Source: Desulfitobacterium chlororespirans DSM 11544
Lineage (GTDB): Bacteria > Bacillota > Desulfitobacteriia > Desulfitobacteriales > Desulfitobacteriaceae
Direction: 5' to 3'
DNA length: 64,000 nt
Assembly (NCBI RefSeq): GCF_900143285.1
Contig: NZ_FRDN01000007.1
Location: forward strand, 224,371-288,370
The notes under the pieces were generated by a model. That model did no database searches. It was given only the letters and a program-made list of their open reading frames with translations, and was not told the origin of the DNA. Of this stretch, positions 48,201 to 56,400 are shown in pieces; positions within the stretch are counted from its first letter, which is position 1, and each line of letters starts with the position of its first letter. The translations under genes and the position numbers were made by a program.

Positions 48201-49220
48201 TCTCAGGTATTGAAAATCAAGGAGACGGCCTTCCCCATCGGCGACCACCAGGTTCGTGCTTGTGGAGCCCACGTCGATACCGAGGAGACAATGGGTCCCT
48301 TCCGCAATTTCCTGACATTGGGGATCCTCAGTCCTCGTCCCCTCCCTGAGAGCAAGAGGGCTAAGCCGGGGAAGTGAGGTTCCCAGTTTGACCTGGGCCT
48401 CTGTCCGGTGGAAGGAATGGATCAGCTTAGAGGCGGGCACAAGAAGCTGGTTGGCCGAGGCATACCGGGCTGCTCCCACAGCCTGGACAAAAATCAGGTC
48501 TTCGTCGGCGATTAACTCCTCATCGGTTAAGCCGAAAACATTCTTTACCCCTTGAATGACCCCTTTGTTCTTAAGAATTCCACCGCACAAGGCCAGGGGC
48601 TTTTCAATGGGCATCCCTTTGACAATGGTGGCTTTAAAGTTTTTGACGGCAGCATAGCATAAGCCTAAAAGGATATCGGCAACGGGCACCCCTTCCTGTT
48701 GCCGATGGATCATATCTGTTTTGGCGAAGACTGAGCAGCGGCCCGATAGTCTGGGAACTCCTTGAGCCTTGGCGATGATGGGGGAATAATCTTCAAGCTC
48801 AAGGCCTAGGCGGCGCATCTGATCCTCAAAAAAAGACCCTGTGCCCCCGGCGCAGCTCTCATTAACCCCATACAAGGGCAAAGCATGGCCGGAAAGCCTG
48901 GTTAAATACCGGGCATTTTGGGAGCCCATTTCAATCGCGGATTTCGCCTGGGGGCAGAGAACTTTCAGACCCAATTCAAGAGCAGGAATATCACTTACCT
49001 GACCAAACTCATCCCCGAGAACCTTGCCGTAAACTCCGGTCAGTGCCCCATACAGATGTTCTTCTGGATAGATTTCAGTCATTTCTTTAAGAATCCTGGC
49101 TGCCGCCACAAGGGCTTTTCCCCCATGGAGTTCATATCTCCTATACAGTATGGTTTGGGTTTCGGAAAGCAGGACAACTTTTACCGAAACATTCCCTATG
49201 TCTATCCCTAGACTATACAT
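45225..49220 (-). CDS. 2-hydroxyacyl-CoA dehydratase activase/dehydratase fusion (BadF-DUF2229)
   Basis: The 1331-residue protein has two BadF-type ASKHA domains. The first covers residues 1-270 (GIDIGNVSVKVVLL, SCAGGTGSFFEDQMRRLG). The second covers about 310-580 (GIDVGSTSTNLVV, CAAGTGSFIEEQALRLGI). A DUF2229 region from about 640 (GVPYVLVIHKFFPMIKGFFESLGF in pieces) leads into an HgdB-like section with NNHGCGPDTMISHLFRQE. Activases of this family carry a [4Fe-4S] cluster between two subunits and use ATP to drive low-potential electrons. This very long type is common in Clostridia and its reaction is unknown. It stands beside the cupin/ABC cluster but is separated by a hairpin-containing gap. 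Confidence 0.85.
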   Translation of the reverse strand: MYSLGIDIGNVSVKVVLLSETQTILYRRYELHGGKALVAAARILKEMTEIYPEEHLYGALTGVYGKVLGDEFGQVSDIPALELGLKVLCPQAKSAIEMGSQNARYLTRLSGHALPLYGVNESCAGGTGSFFEDQMRRLGLELEDYSPIIAKAQGVPRLSGRCSVFAKTDMIHRQQEGVPVADILLGLCYAAVKNFKATIVKGMPIEKPLALCGGILKNKGVIQGVKNVFGLTDEELIADEDLIFVQAVGAARYASANQLLVPASKLIHSFHRTEAQVKLGTSLPRLSPLALREGTRTEDPQCQEIAEGTHCLLGIDVGSTSTNLVVADGEGRLLDFQYLRTQGDPQRMVREGLASLGERLGSRLIIDAVGVTGSGRHLIGEMIGADTIKDEITAQAKAALKVNPHADTVFEIGGQDSKYISLQKGEVSDFQMNKICAAGTGSFIEEQALRLGIPIEEYGGIALKAQSPLDLGERCTVFIESNIGAALANGEEKPDILAGLCHSVIRNYLHKVVGNKPVGQEIVLQGGVCYNPAVVAAFQGIFGDRVQVSPCFSVSGAYGVALLAGESIGVNPSRFQGFDLSPQNKVKSAQDKAERLEISLSSHNKDFSHHNYFAEAKKMLLGDYTGRIDPKKKTIGVPYVLVIHKFFPMIKGFFESLGFNVLLSAESNEKTIALAQNYAQAETCYPVKLIYGHMEELAEKGVDYIFLPSILTMKHETSKVHHNYSCVYMQKAPEFVFKTLKLAEKGIQLLNPVFNLDYGKPAMAGAMIEIGTSLGKMKPFCVKALAEGAMGVRRYTAQVEKAGRELLDSLPDQEKVIVIMTRNYGISDPVLNMGIPQEFIKRGYKVITLGHLPGHDLDLSHEYENLYWPFGQHIIGGAKIIKNHPNLYAVYLNNHGCGPDTMISHLFRQEMGDKPYLNIEVDEHYSKVGVITRIEAFINTLEHRPAPGEVQRDFLKDLPRREVSLRKTPEPGVPVYFPHLYPYADLLGDTLKKHGYEGHELPPTTVSSLNLGKSKTLAKEYLSFTALLGDVLHKAQDQEKMQVILPATEGGEIDGLYSRVIYDILAREHMDHVTIISPTLETLPFQSSLCPQLFISILAGDLILAAPAATREDLRQRLKSLASLSMEDLLEAAHEVGRDLREVQDLQSLRDVQALKPEAGKVTVLGEPYVLYNAYLNGELFKEVEKKGKKIATMPLSEYLCFLWYTRCENKKERGVVAGYISQMEQLSAALGENTPFAPSFADLLASADDLIPDFAGANGRYRRVKTMDWQRQGIPCIEVASLYENAQTVLHLLGGEEDGLVLRLGFDESGVATMKDRLHSFLYYMERNKE

Positions 49221-49318
49221 CGTCTATCTCTCCTTAATTTCGTGCCCTTATGGGTTGAACGAGACTTAATTCAGGGGGATTCATCCCCTTGATTATCAGT
49301 CGGGCCCATACTGGACTT

Positions 49319-49367
49319 ACCCGCCCTTTGGCCCGCCGCCTATCGGGGCGGGGGACAAAGGCGGGTT
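49319..49367. repeat. GC-rich imperfect hairpin between cupin and activase genes
   Basis: ACCCGCCCTTTG and CAAAGGCGGGTT bracket a second GC-rich pairing (GCCCGCC with GGCGGGG-like text). There is no T-run in either direction, so it may be an mRNA-stabilising stem or a processing site between the two minus-strand genes. Confidence 0.4.
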
Positions 49368-49376
49368 AGCTCAGGG

Positions 49377-49718
49377 TTAGGAATTCTTAACCACCGTCAG
49401 CAGCATCTTAAAGGAAGTTATGGACTGTACCGCATGGGGAATTCCGGCCGGCATAACTATCCCTTCTCCCGCTTTAAGCCGGCAGCGGGTCTCAGCAATG
49501 GTGATTTCCGCTTCTCCGTCCATAATATAGACCATGGCATCTCCGGGAGCCGCATGGGTGCTCACCCCCTCCCCTTCCGCAAAGGCCAGAATGGTCAGGC
49601 CCACGCCGGGTTTTTGCGCAAGGGTCAAACTGGCTACTTTGCCTGGTTCGTATGCAACTAAGTCCAGAAACTTAAATGGGGCGGAGTGCTCAATATTTTT
49701 AATAAGTTTTTCAGTCAT
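49377..49718 (-). CDS. Cupin-domain protein 1
   Basis: The 113-residue protein is a single cupin barrel. Motif 1 is seen in AEGEGVSTHAAPGDAMVYIMDGEAEI (in pieces) and motif 2 in GEGIVMPAGIPHAVQSI, with histidines that could hold a metal. Cupins of this size include small-molecule sensors and isomerases. It follows cupin 2 by two bases, so they are co-translated. GAGGAGAG precedes the ATG. Confidence 0.88.
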   Translation of the reverse strand: MTEKLIKNIEHSAPFKFLDLVAYEPGKVASLTLAQKPGVGLTILAFAEGEGVSTHAAPGDAMVYIMDGEAEITIAETRCRLKAGEGIVMPAGIPHAVQSITSFKMLLTVVKNS

Positions 49719-49720
49719 GT

Positions 49721-50062
49721 TTATCTCTCCTCATTGATCAATGTTATCTGCAGCATTTTAAACCGGCCTTTGCCTGCTATGGCATGGATTTTGTGAGCCG
49801 GAACCATCAACACATCCTCAGGGACTAAATCAATTTTTTGATCGTCAAAAGTGATGACTGCTTCACCCTGGAGGATAAGATACAGGGTATCGCCGAAATA
49901 CTCCTCTTCACTGACGGATTCCCCATCAGCGAAACTAAATAAACTGATTTGTACACGGTCGCTCTGAGCAAGAGCCATGCTGAGCACTTGGTTTTCACGG
50001 GCTTTGATCAACGAAGCCAGGGGTAGGGGCCGCTCCTGGGGCAAATTCTTCAGCCTTGCCAT
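49721..50062 (-). CDS. Cupin-domain protein 2
   Basis: The 113-residue protein is a second single-domain cupin with the same layout as its neighbour: FADGESVSEEEYFGDTLYLIL, then LVPEDVLMVPAHKIHAIAG. In motif 1 the usual first histidines are replaced by acidic residues, so it may not hold metal as cupin 1 does. The ATG at 50062 follows AAGGAGGGAG. It lies between the ABC importer genes and cupin 1 and probably shares their regulation. Confidence 0.85.
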   Translation of the reverse strand: MARLKNLPQERPLPLASLIKARENQVLSMALAQSDRVQISLFSFADGESVSEEEYFGDTLYLILQGEAVITFDDQKIDLVPEDVLMVPAHKIHAIAGKGRFKMLQITLINEER

Positions 50063-50093
50063 GTGTTCTCCCTCCTTAATTTGCTTAATTTGC

Positions 50094-50780
50094 TTAATTC
50101 GTGATTGCCGCAATAATCTCACGCCGGATGTCCGTCAGCTCAGGTGAACCCGGATCCCGTCCTTCCGGTCCCGGCAGCATAAATTCTTTGCTGATTTCAC
50201 TGGGCCTGGGGGATAAGACGATGATCCGGCTGGCAATGGTTAAGGCATCATCGATCTCATGGGTAATAAACAGCACTCCTTGTTTATGCTTTTGCCAAAC
50301 TTTTAAGAGCAGATGGAGCATTTCCCTGCGCAAGCAATAATCAAGTCCCTGAAAGGGTTCGTCCATCAGGAGCAGATGGCTTTCATAGTAAAAGGAGCGG
50401 GCGATTCCACAGCGTTTTTTCATTCCTCCGGAAAGCTGGGCGGGATAATAGGTCTCAAATCCCCTTAAACCCACCGTATCGATCAGTTCCTGAATCACGG
50501 ACCGATTCTCCTTGTCCCTGACCAGCCGGATATTGTCCCAGACGGTCCGCCAAGGCAGGAGCCGGTCATCCTGGAAGACATAGGCCATGGCCTCCGACCC
50601 TCCGGAAAGAGCTCCCTCATCGGATGTTTGGATGCCGGCAATAATATTGAGCAAGGTGGATTTTCCGCAGCCTGATGGTCCGATTAAGGCAACGATTTCA
50701 CCATCTCTCACAGTGAAACTTACCTTTTTGAGGACCGGAAGGGTGCCGAAGGATTTACTGATCTCATGGAGTTGCAGCAT
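50094..50780 (-). CDS. ABC importer ATPase, SsuB/TauB type
   Basis: The 228-residue ATPase has Walker A GPSGCGKST near residue 36, the signature LSGGMKKRCGIARSF near 130 and Walker B LLLMDEPFQGLDYCLR. VFQDDRLLPWRTVWDNI between them is typical of nitrate/sulfonate/taurine-type importers. The ATG at 50780 lies inside the end of the permease gene. A longer frame upstream is an artefact of that overlap. The substrate is unknown. The paired cupins hint at an organic ligand. Confidence 0.9.
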   Translation of the reverse strand: MLQLHEISKSFGTLPVLKKVSFTVRDGEIVALIGPSGCGKSTLLNIIAGIQTSDEGALSGGSEAMAYVFQDDRLLPWRTVWDNIRLVRDKENRSVIQELIDTVGLRGFETYYPAQLSGGMKKRCGIARSFYYESHLLLMDEPFQGLDYCLRREMLHLLLKVWQKHKQGVLFITHEIDDALTIASRIIVLSPRPSEISKEFMLPGPEGRDPGSPELTDIRREIIAAITN

Positions 50781-51531
50781 AATTCTTTTCCTTCCTAAAC
50801 AAGAACTTACCGATGAGGAAATCGGAAAGATAAAAGAGGAGCACAACGAGGATGGACCAGGCGATGATGCTCTCCGGTTCCACATTGAGCCGTCCCAGTT
50901 TGATCATCCCGCCAATCCCATCGCTGGTGGTCAGCACTTCGGCCATGACCGCGATCTTCCAGCCGCTCCCTAAGGCAATCTGGAAAGCGGATTTAAAATA
51001 AGGGAGTATGGAGGGAAGGATCACATGCCTTAACCTTTTCACCTTGGAAAAACGATAGAGTGAGGCCATTTCCAGCAGGTTTTTATCGATGCGCCGAAAT
51101 CCTGCGCAGACGTTGATGGTGATCACCGGCAGGGTGGAAATGATGACGATAAAGACGGCAGGCTTGCCGTTGAACCCAAACCAGACCAGAGCCAAAACCA
51201 CCCAGGAGACGGGGGGCACTGTCTGCATGATCCCGATCAGGGGGGACAGCACCCCTTTAACCTGCGGGAAGTTCCCCATTAAAATCCCCAGCACCAATCC
51301 CAGGCTCACCCCCAAAGATAAGCCGGCCAGGAGCCTTCCGGCGGTCAAGGGAATCATGGCATAAAGATCAGGACTTGTCAGTATTTTATGGATCTCCGCC
51401 AGGACACTGCCCATAGTGGGCACGATCAGGGGTGAAAAGTGCAACGTCAGCACTTTCCACAAACTGATGACCATGAGGAAAGACAGGAGTTTGTAACCGG
51501 AGTCCTTGGTCAGCAATCCTTTACTTTTCAC
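50764..51531 (-). CDS. ABC importer permease, SsuC type
   Basis: The 255-residue permease has about six helices and the cytoplasmic coupling loop EMASLYRFSKVKRLRHVILPSILPYF near residue 150 (in pieces), the E-A-A-type motif that touches the ATPase. VPPVSWVVLALVWFGFNGKPAVFIVII near 105 is typical of SsuC/TauC. It overlaps the ATPase gene and is eleven bases after the binding-protein gene, so all three form one importer. Confidence 0.92.
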   Translation of the reverse strand: MKSKGLLTKDSGYKLLSFLMVISLWKVLTLHFSPLIVPTMGSVLAEIHKILTSPDLYAMIPLTAGRLLAGLSLGVSLGLVLGILMGNFPQVKGVLSPLIGIMQTVPPVSWVVLALVWFGFNGKPAVFIVIISTLPVITINVCAGFRRIDKNLLEMASLYRFSKVKRLRHVILPSILPYFKSAFQIALGSGWKIAVMAEVLTTSDGIGGMIKLGRLNVEPESIIAWSILVVLLFYLSDFLIGKFLFRKEKNYAATP

Positions 51532-51542
51532 CGTGCGCTCCC

Positions 51543-52577
51543 TTACTTACCATCATAATACAAGCCGTCGTCGGCAACCTTTCCCCCAATCATGGAGGGT
51601 TCAAAATCCCGGAGCAGCTCATAGAACATCTTCAGTTCTGTTTTGGAATCCTGGGCGCTTTGGAAGGTCAGCCCCATACTGGGCAAGGCTTTGGCCACCA
51701 GCTCTTTTTTCAATCCCAAATACTTTTCGGCCAGTTCACCCATTTGCTCAGGATGCTCATTAGCCCATTGGGTGGATTGGGCATAGGCTTCCTGGAATTG
51801 GGCTGTTAATTCCGGATGAGCGTCGATGAATTTCTGGGTTGTTCCGAAACCGGCATTAGGTATTTTGGTCTCTGTAGCGGTTACCCTTTGCCATTCCTCT
51901 TCGAAACTGAAGGCAACCCGCAATTGGGGGTTAGCCAGCAAGGCTCTTGTCACCTGGGGTTCGATGAGGGTTGCATAGGCAGCTTTGCCTGAAGCAAGGA
52001 GTGTGGCGATTTCCGGAGTTGAAGCATAGATGATCTCCAGGTCTTTACCTACTTCCAGACCGGCTTCATGGAGGAAATACTGGGTTAAAGCATCCGGCGG
52101 TGAGGACTGCAAGGGCACATACACTGTTTTCCCTTTCAGATCCTGCCATTCTTTTAAATCAGGGTCGGAGGTCAAAAAGTAAGTGACTCCCCAGGTGTTG
52201 ACATTCATTAAACGCACGTCCAAACCTTTGTTATAGAGCTTGGAGACCACCGTCAGGGGAAAAGCAAACAATGCATGTTCGCCATCCTGAACCATAGCAA
52301 TTAAGGTTTCCGGTTCATCCCAGATGGACAGCTCGATGTTCACATTCTCACCCAGGGCCTTGGTTTCTATCATATGCAGAACAGGCAGGGCCGGAGGTGC
52401 GGTGGGCACACCTACTTTAATGGTTATGGGTTCTGAGGCTGTTTCCTGAGTTCCTTGAGTTTCCTGGTTTTTGGGTCCTTCCGACTGGGCCGGCTGGGCA
52501 GTGCCGCAAGCCACTAAGGTCAAAATCAGGAAAAACATGATCAGTATTGGTATAGTCCTCGATAAGGTCTTTTTCAT
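51543..52577 (-). CDS. ABC importer substrate-binding lipoprotein, SsuA/NrtA-like
   Basis: The 344-residue lipoprotein begins with a signal peptide (KKTLSRTIPILIMFFLILTL) ending in the lipobox LVACG. After a proline/glutamine-rich linker comes a type II binding-protein fold: IKVGVPTAPPALPVLHMIET, then LKGKTVYVPLQSSPPDALTQYFL, in pieces, and IYASTPEIATLLASGKA. This matches SsuA/NrtA/ThiY-like proteins. The ATG at 52577 follows GGGAGGA. It is the first gene of the importer-cupin operon, just downstream of twin Crp/Fnr-type operators. Confidence 0.9.
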   Translation of the reverse strand: MKKTLSRTIPILIMFFLILTLVACGTAQPAQSEGPKNQETQGTQETASEPITIKVGVPTAPPALPVLHMIETKALGENVNIELSIWDEPETLIAMVQDGEHALFAFPLTVVSKLYNKGLDVRLMNVNTWGVTYFLTSDPDLKEWQDLKGKTVYVPLQSSPPDALTQYFLHEAGLEVGKDLEIIYASTPEIATLLASGKAAYATLIEPQVTRALLANPQLRVAFSFEEEWQRVTATETKIPNAGFGTTQKFIDAHPELTAQFQEAYAQSTQWANEHPEQMGELAEKYLGLKKELVAKALPSMGLTFQSAQDSKTELKMFYELLRDFEPSMIGGKVADDGLYYDGK

Positions 52578-52612
52578 TGAAAATCCTCCCTTTTTGATAT
52601 ATACTAACACCA

Positions 52613-52630
52613 GGTTAGCTAAAGCTAACC
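52613..52630. promoter_or_regulatory. Operator 1, GGTTAGC-N4-GCTAACC
   Basis: The perfect 18-bp inverted repeat GGTTAGCTAAAGCTAACC lies in the divergent gap between the binding-protein gene and the Crp/Fnr regulator gene, 35 bases before the former. A second copy lies 34 bases away. Length and spacing fit a Crp/Fnr-family dimer site. Confidence 0.78.
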
Positions 52631-52646
52631 CAAAGCGGTAAAATAC

Positions 52647-52664
52647 GGTTAGCAAAAGCTAACC
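52647..52664. promoter_or_regulatory. Operator 2, GGTTAGC-N4-GCTAACC
   Basis: GGTTAGCAAAAGCTAACC repeats the arms of operator 1 exactly and differs from it by a single base in the 4-base centre, at 34 bp centre to centre (about three helical turns). The conserved arms and variable core support a real protein site used by the adjacent regulator. Confidence 0.78.
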
Positions 52665-52728
52665 TCACTATAGTTTTAGCAGATTTTTGCCGGTAAATCG
52701 GTTGCTATAGCAACCCGGAGGAGGTCAT

Positions 52729-53406
52729 ATGAAAAAAATTGATTCCGTATTGCAATCAATGCCTCTCTTTAAAAATATCCAACCGGATAAATATACTAAT
52801 GTTCTTTCCTGTCTGAACGGACGTATTCAAGACTATGCCAAAGGTGAGATCATCTATAGCCTGCAAGATCCCCTGAAAAGTGCCGGCATTGTTCTTGCCG
52901 GCCGGGTCAATATGTCCATGGTCAGTGTGACCGGCACCGAGCATTATGTTCAGCAATTTGATCCCGGAGATATTTTCGGTGAAGCTTTGGCTTGCCAGGC
53001 TGATCCTATGGACAACGGCGTATTGCAAATAACGGCTGTCCAGAAAAGCAGCGTCCTGTTTGTCTGTCTTTCCCAGCTTTATACGGAAAAGGCCCTGACT
53101 TGCCCCTATGCCTCGCAAGTGGCTTTAAATCTGCTTAAAGAAGTAGTGGATAATAATATCTTTCTGAGCAGAAAAGTAGAGATTTTATCTCAGAAAAAGA
53201 TCAGGGACAGGATCTTCATTTATTTGCAATCCGTGGGCCGCTCCGGAAATACGGTGAATATCCCTTTCAACCGCCAGGAGTTGGCTAACTTTCTGGGGGT
53301 GGACCGCAGCGCCCTCTCCCGGGAGCTTTGTCTGATGCGGGATGAAGGGATGATCGATTTCTATAAAAATGAGATCATTCTTTTAAGAAATGATTTGATT
53401 TCTTAA
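52729..53406 (+). CDS. Crp/Fnr-family regulator
   Basis: The 225-residue regulator has an N-terminal cyclic-nucleotide-type beta barrel (GEIIYSLQDPLKSAGIVLAG, VQQFDPGDIFGEALAC), a long dimer helix and a C-terminal winged helix (VNIPFNRQELANFLGVDRSALSRELCLMRDEG in pieces). It lacks the four-cysteine pattern of FNR and the cAMP-binding arginine/glutamate set of CRP. It is therefore a ligand sensor of the CprK/CooA-like branch or similar. The recognition helix DRSALSREL should read the GGTTAGC half-sites nearby. It probably activates the divergent ABC/cupin operon in response to the transported compound. Confidence 0.9.
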   Translation: MKKIDSVLQSMPLFKNIQPDKYTNVLSCLNGRIQDYAKGEIIYSLQDPLKSAGIVLAGRVNMSMVSVTGTEHYVQQFDPGDIFGEALACQADPMDNGVLQITAVQKSSVLFVCLSQLYTEKALTCPYASQVALNLLKEVVDNNIFLSRKVEILSQKKIRDRIFIYLQSVGRSGNTVNIPFNRQELANFLGVDRSALSRELCLMRDEGMIDFYKNEIILLRNDLIS

Positions 53407-53425
53407 AAGATACCGCTCCTTAGGC

Positions 53426-53475
53426 AAAATGGTGGAGGGACTGCCCCGTATGAGGCAATCCCTCCACCATTTTTA
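53426..53475. terminator. Bidirectional terminator
   Basis: AAAATGGTGGAGGGA...TGCC pairs with GGCA...TCCCTCCACCATTTTT between two convergent genes, with A-rich and T-rich ends on both sides. It would end both the Crp/Fnr gene (+) and the surface protein gene (-). Confidence 0.85.
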
Positions 53476-56400
53476 GCGGTTTCTTAAAAACATCTTCAGC
53501 TCAGGCCGCCCATCCACCATGGACCATGTGGTATCAAAGTTCCAGCCGGGGCCAAGCTCTTCATAGGTTGCTTGCTCGCTCAGCTCAGCAGCAGTCTTAT
53601 TCTCTCCATCCAGGTTGTTGCTTCCGATTGAATCGGGCATCCTGGGAAATACTGTGGAGCCGTTGTCACCTGGGGTTAACTTATAAAGCATTCCGTCGTA
53701 GGCCAGATTTTTATCTATCATACCCTGAGGATAAATAGATAACGCCATCCTGCTGATATCCTTGCCTGAACCGGTAATTGCTGAAAAATCAGAAACATTC
53801 CCGCTAAAATACCCGGCCCCTAGGGTTAAACCGCCTATTTTGTCTGTACCACTGATCTTGCCGGAAGCATAACAGTTAGAGACGTCCCAGGCGTTTCTTA
53901 CCAGGCCGCTGGTTTCATCGCCTCCGGAAACAGCCGCCCTGACCATGCTTCTGCTGATCTGCATTACATCGTCAGCGATCCCACTCACCTGATGCTCACC
54001 GGAGATATTTCCCGTAACCAGAACAGACCCGATAAATTGAGTACCCATCGTGAGGGCTGCAACATGTTGACGGCCTGTAACCTTTACATCAAGCAAGCCA
54101 ACATTTTGGATTCCTGACCCGACCCGGCGGAGCAATGCCTGATAATCTTCATTGGGCCTGTTGATATACAGATTGCGGATCAAATGCCCTTTTCCATCAA
54201 ACTTCTTAATGGATGCCTCGATGGGAACCCACCCTTCACCGGTATTATAAGGATAAACACCCAGATCAATATCCCCACCCAATTCAATATACATATCCTT
54301 TTCATCCACATGGTAACGCAGCGCATTTAATTCCTCAGCCGTAAAAATGATATAGGGATCAGCTTCAGTCCCTTTGCCATGGGAATAGCCTCGATACCCG
54401 GCTACCTGGAATCTAAGGGTGTGCGAACCTAAACTGGTAAGACCTTTCAAGGTGAACCATACTTCCTGCTCGACCCGGGCATCGCCTGTGGGGCCTTTCC
54501 CATGGTTAAGAACCAGATTCACCCTTGCTTTTCCCTGTTCAAAGGTTACGGGAATGGTGATGCCGGCCGTATAATCTGTCCCGGTAATAGCAGCTCCATT
54601 GACGGAACCGTAAGTCCCATCACCGGCTTCGATGACGTTGGCGACGGTGAGCTCCAAAACTCCGTTAACATCCGCGGCTGTCTTCCCGGCTTTATCTTTG
54701 AGCGTCAACATCAATGGATTGACCTCACCAGCCACCGGATACGGAGTTCCCTCCGGGTCAACGGCAATGGCATAAGAAACCGCTGTAAATTCCTTGGCAC
54801 CGGGGACGGGAACGAACTGAGGGCTATTTAGTCTTATGCCGTTGACTGTACCATAACCAGACATAACACTTTGGGTTCCGGCAGCTTCAGCATGAGCAAC
54901 AGAAGTATGGGCATCTGTTCTTAAAACAGCATTGCCTGTTATTTTTAAATGATCGATCTTACTCATCTGCGTCAAGGATAATTGATTCGTACCGGCCGCA
55001 AGCACATTTTTCAGCACGGCCTGGTTGTGCACACTGACACCGGCATCGCCAAGGAGGGAGATTTCATCATATACTCCCCCATCCAATACCAGGTTCAACC
55101 GGCTGTGGACCTTGACCTGCTCAAAGTAACCCCTCAGCGTCAATAGTTGACCGTTTTCCGCCCATATCTCCAGCCGCTTGATGGCGTTGGGAGCCGAGGT
55201 AATGTCCAAAGGCATATCCGGCTTCAAATAATCAGGGATTGCTTCTGAGCCATGGTCATAAGCCATCTTATCCACCACCACCGGCTGATTGAATATCCCG
55301 GAAAACGTCAGCTGCCACTGCCTGCCAAGCACCCTTTCCACTTGAATCTGCCCCACGCCATTGCCGGAAGCGAATTCGATGGCCGCAAGCTGTTCTCTGG
55401 CATTCTCAGCTTTCAGGCACCCTTCAAAATCCAGATGAATGCCCTCCGCTTCCTCTTTCGTATAAATTGTCAGACCATATTGGCCGTTGCGATCGATATG
55501 AATTCCGTTGTCGCTATAGGACTGAATCACCATCCTCTGGCTTTGAACCATATCGATCCGGGTATTGGCTGCGTTTTCAGGATTGGTATAGATTTTTCCC
55601 CGCACCGTGACATTTTCCAGAACAGCTCCCTGTCCCCTGATAAACAGATCCCGCTCGATGACCGCATTTTTTATGGTTATGCTGTCACCCTGCAGCAGGA
55701 CACTGCCCTCAAAAACCTGGATATCTGCTGAATCCGGTGAACCAAGGACGCTCCCCGGCTCCCCATAGCTCACCAGGGATGGGGTCTGTTGGAATCTTGC
55801 CGGGAGCGATGAGTCGATCGCTCCTTCCCCGCCGAGAATAATCGGTTTGATTATTTCCGGATGACCATCCAGATAAGACCCGACTGTCGGACTAAGGGTT
55901 TTCTCCGTAAGGATGAGCGGGGAGGATGTTCTGGCGATCAAACTTGAACCGACCAGAGAATCCACTAAATGTTCATTAAGTCCGTTGGCAAAATAAGTGC
56001 CTTGACTGAAATCGAGCTGATGTTTAAAGTTCTCAATAATTCTAAGATTCGTCTCAAACCGGTTGGCTCCCCCGATTCTCGTCGGATCAGGCAGGGCCTT
56101 CTCCACTGTTGGGGAAACGGCACCCACGCCGCCGATGACATAGGTTTTGGCGATCTGCTCCTGATTGATAAAACCGCCGGTATCAGGTGATAGTGTATTG
56201 GCAGCAGTCAGCAAAACCGGCCAGCCGTTGACGGCTGCAATCGGTGCGATAGTCAGAGCATCGGCATTGGATAAAGATGTAGTTACCACTACAGTGTCCA
56301 ATTCCCTGGTCTTCTTAATCTCCTGAGCGATATTAACGGCCGTTTCATAACGGTCAGCACCGCCTAATGGGACGATGTTGATCTTCAGTGCCGAGAGTTC

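Noticed and set aside
49319-49367. GC-rich hairpin as an intrinsic terminator
   Set aside because: There is no T-run on either side, so it was listed only as a repeat.
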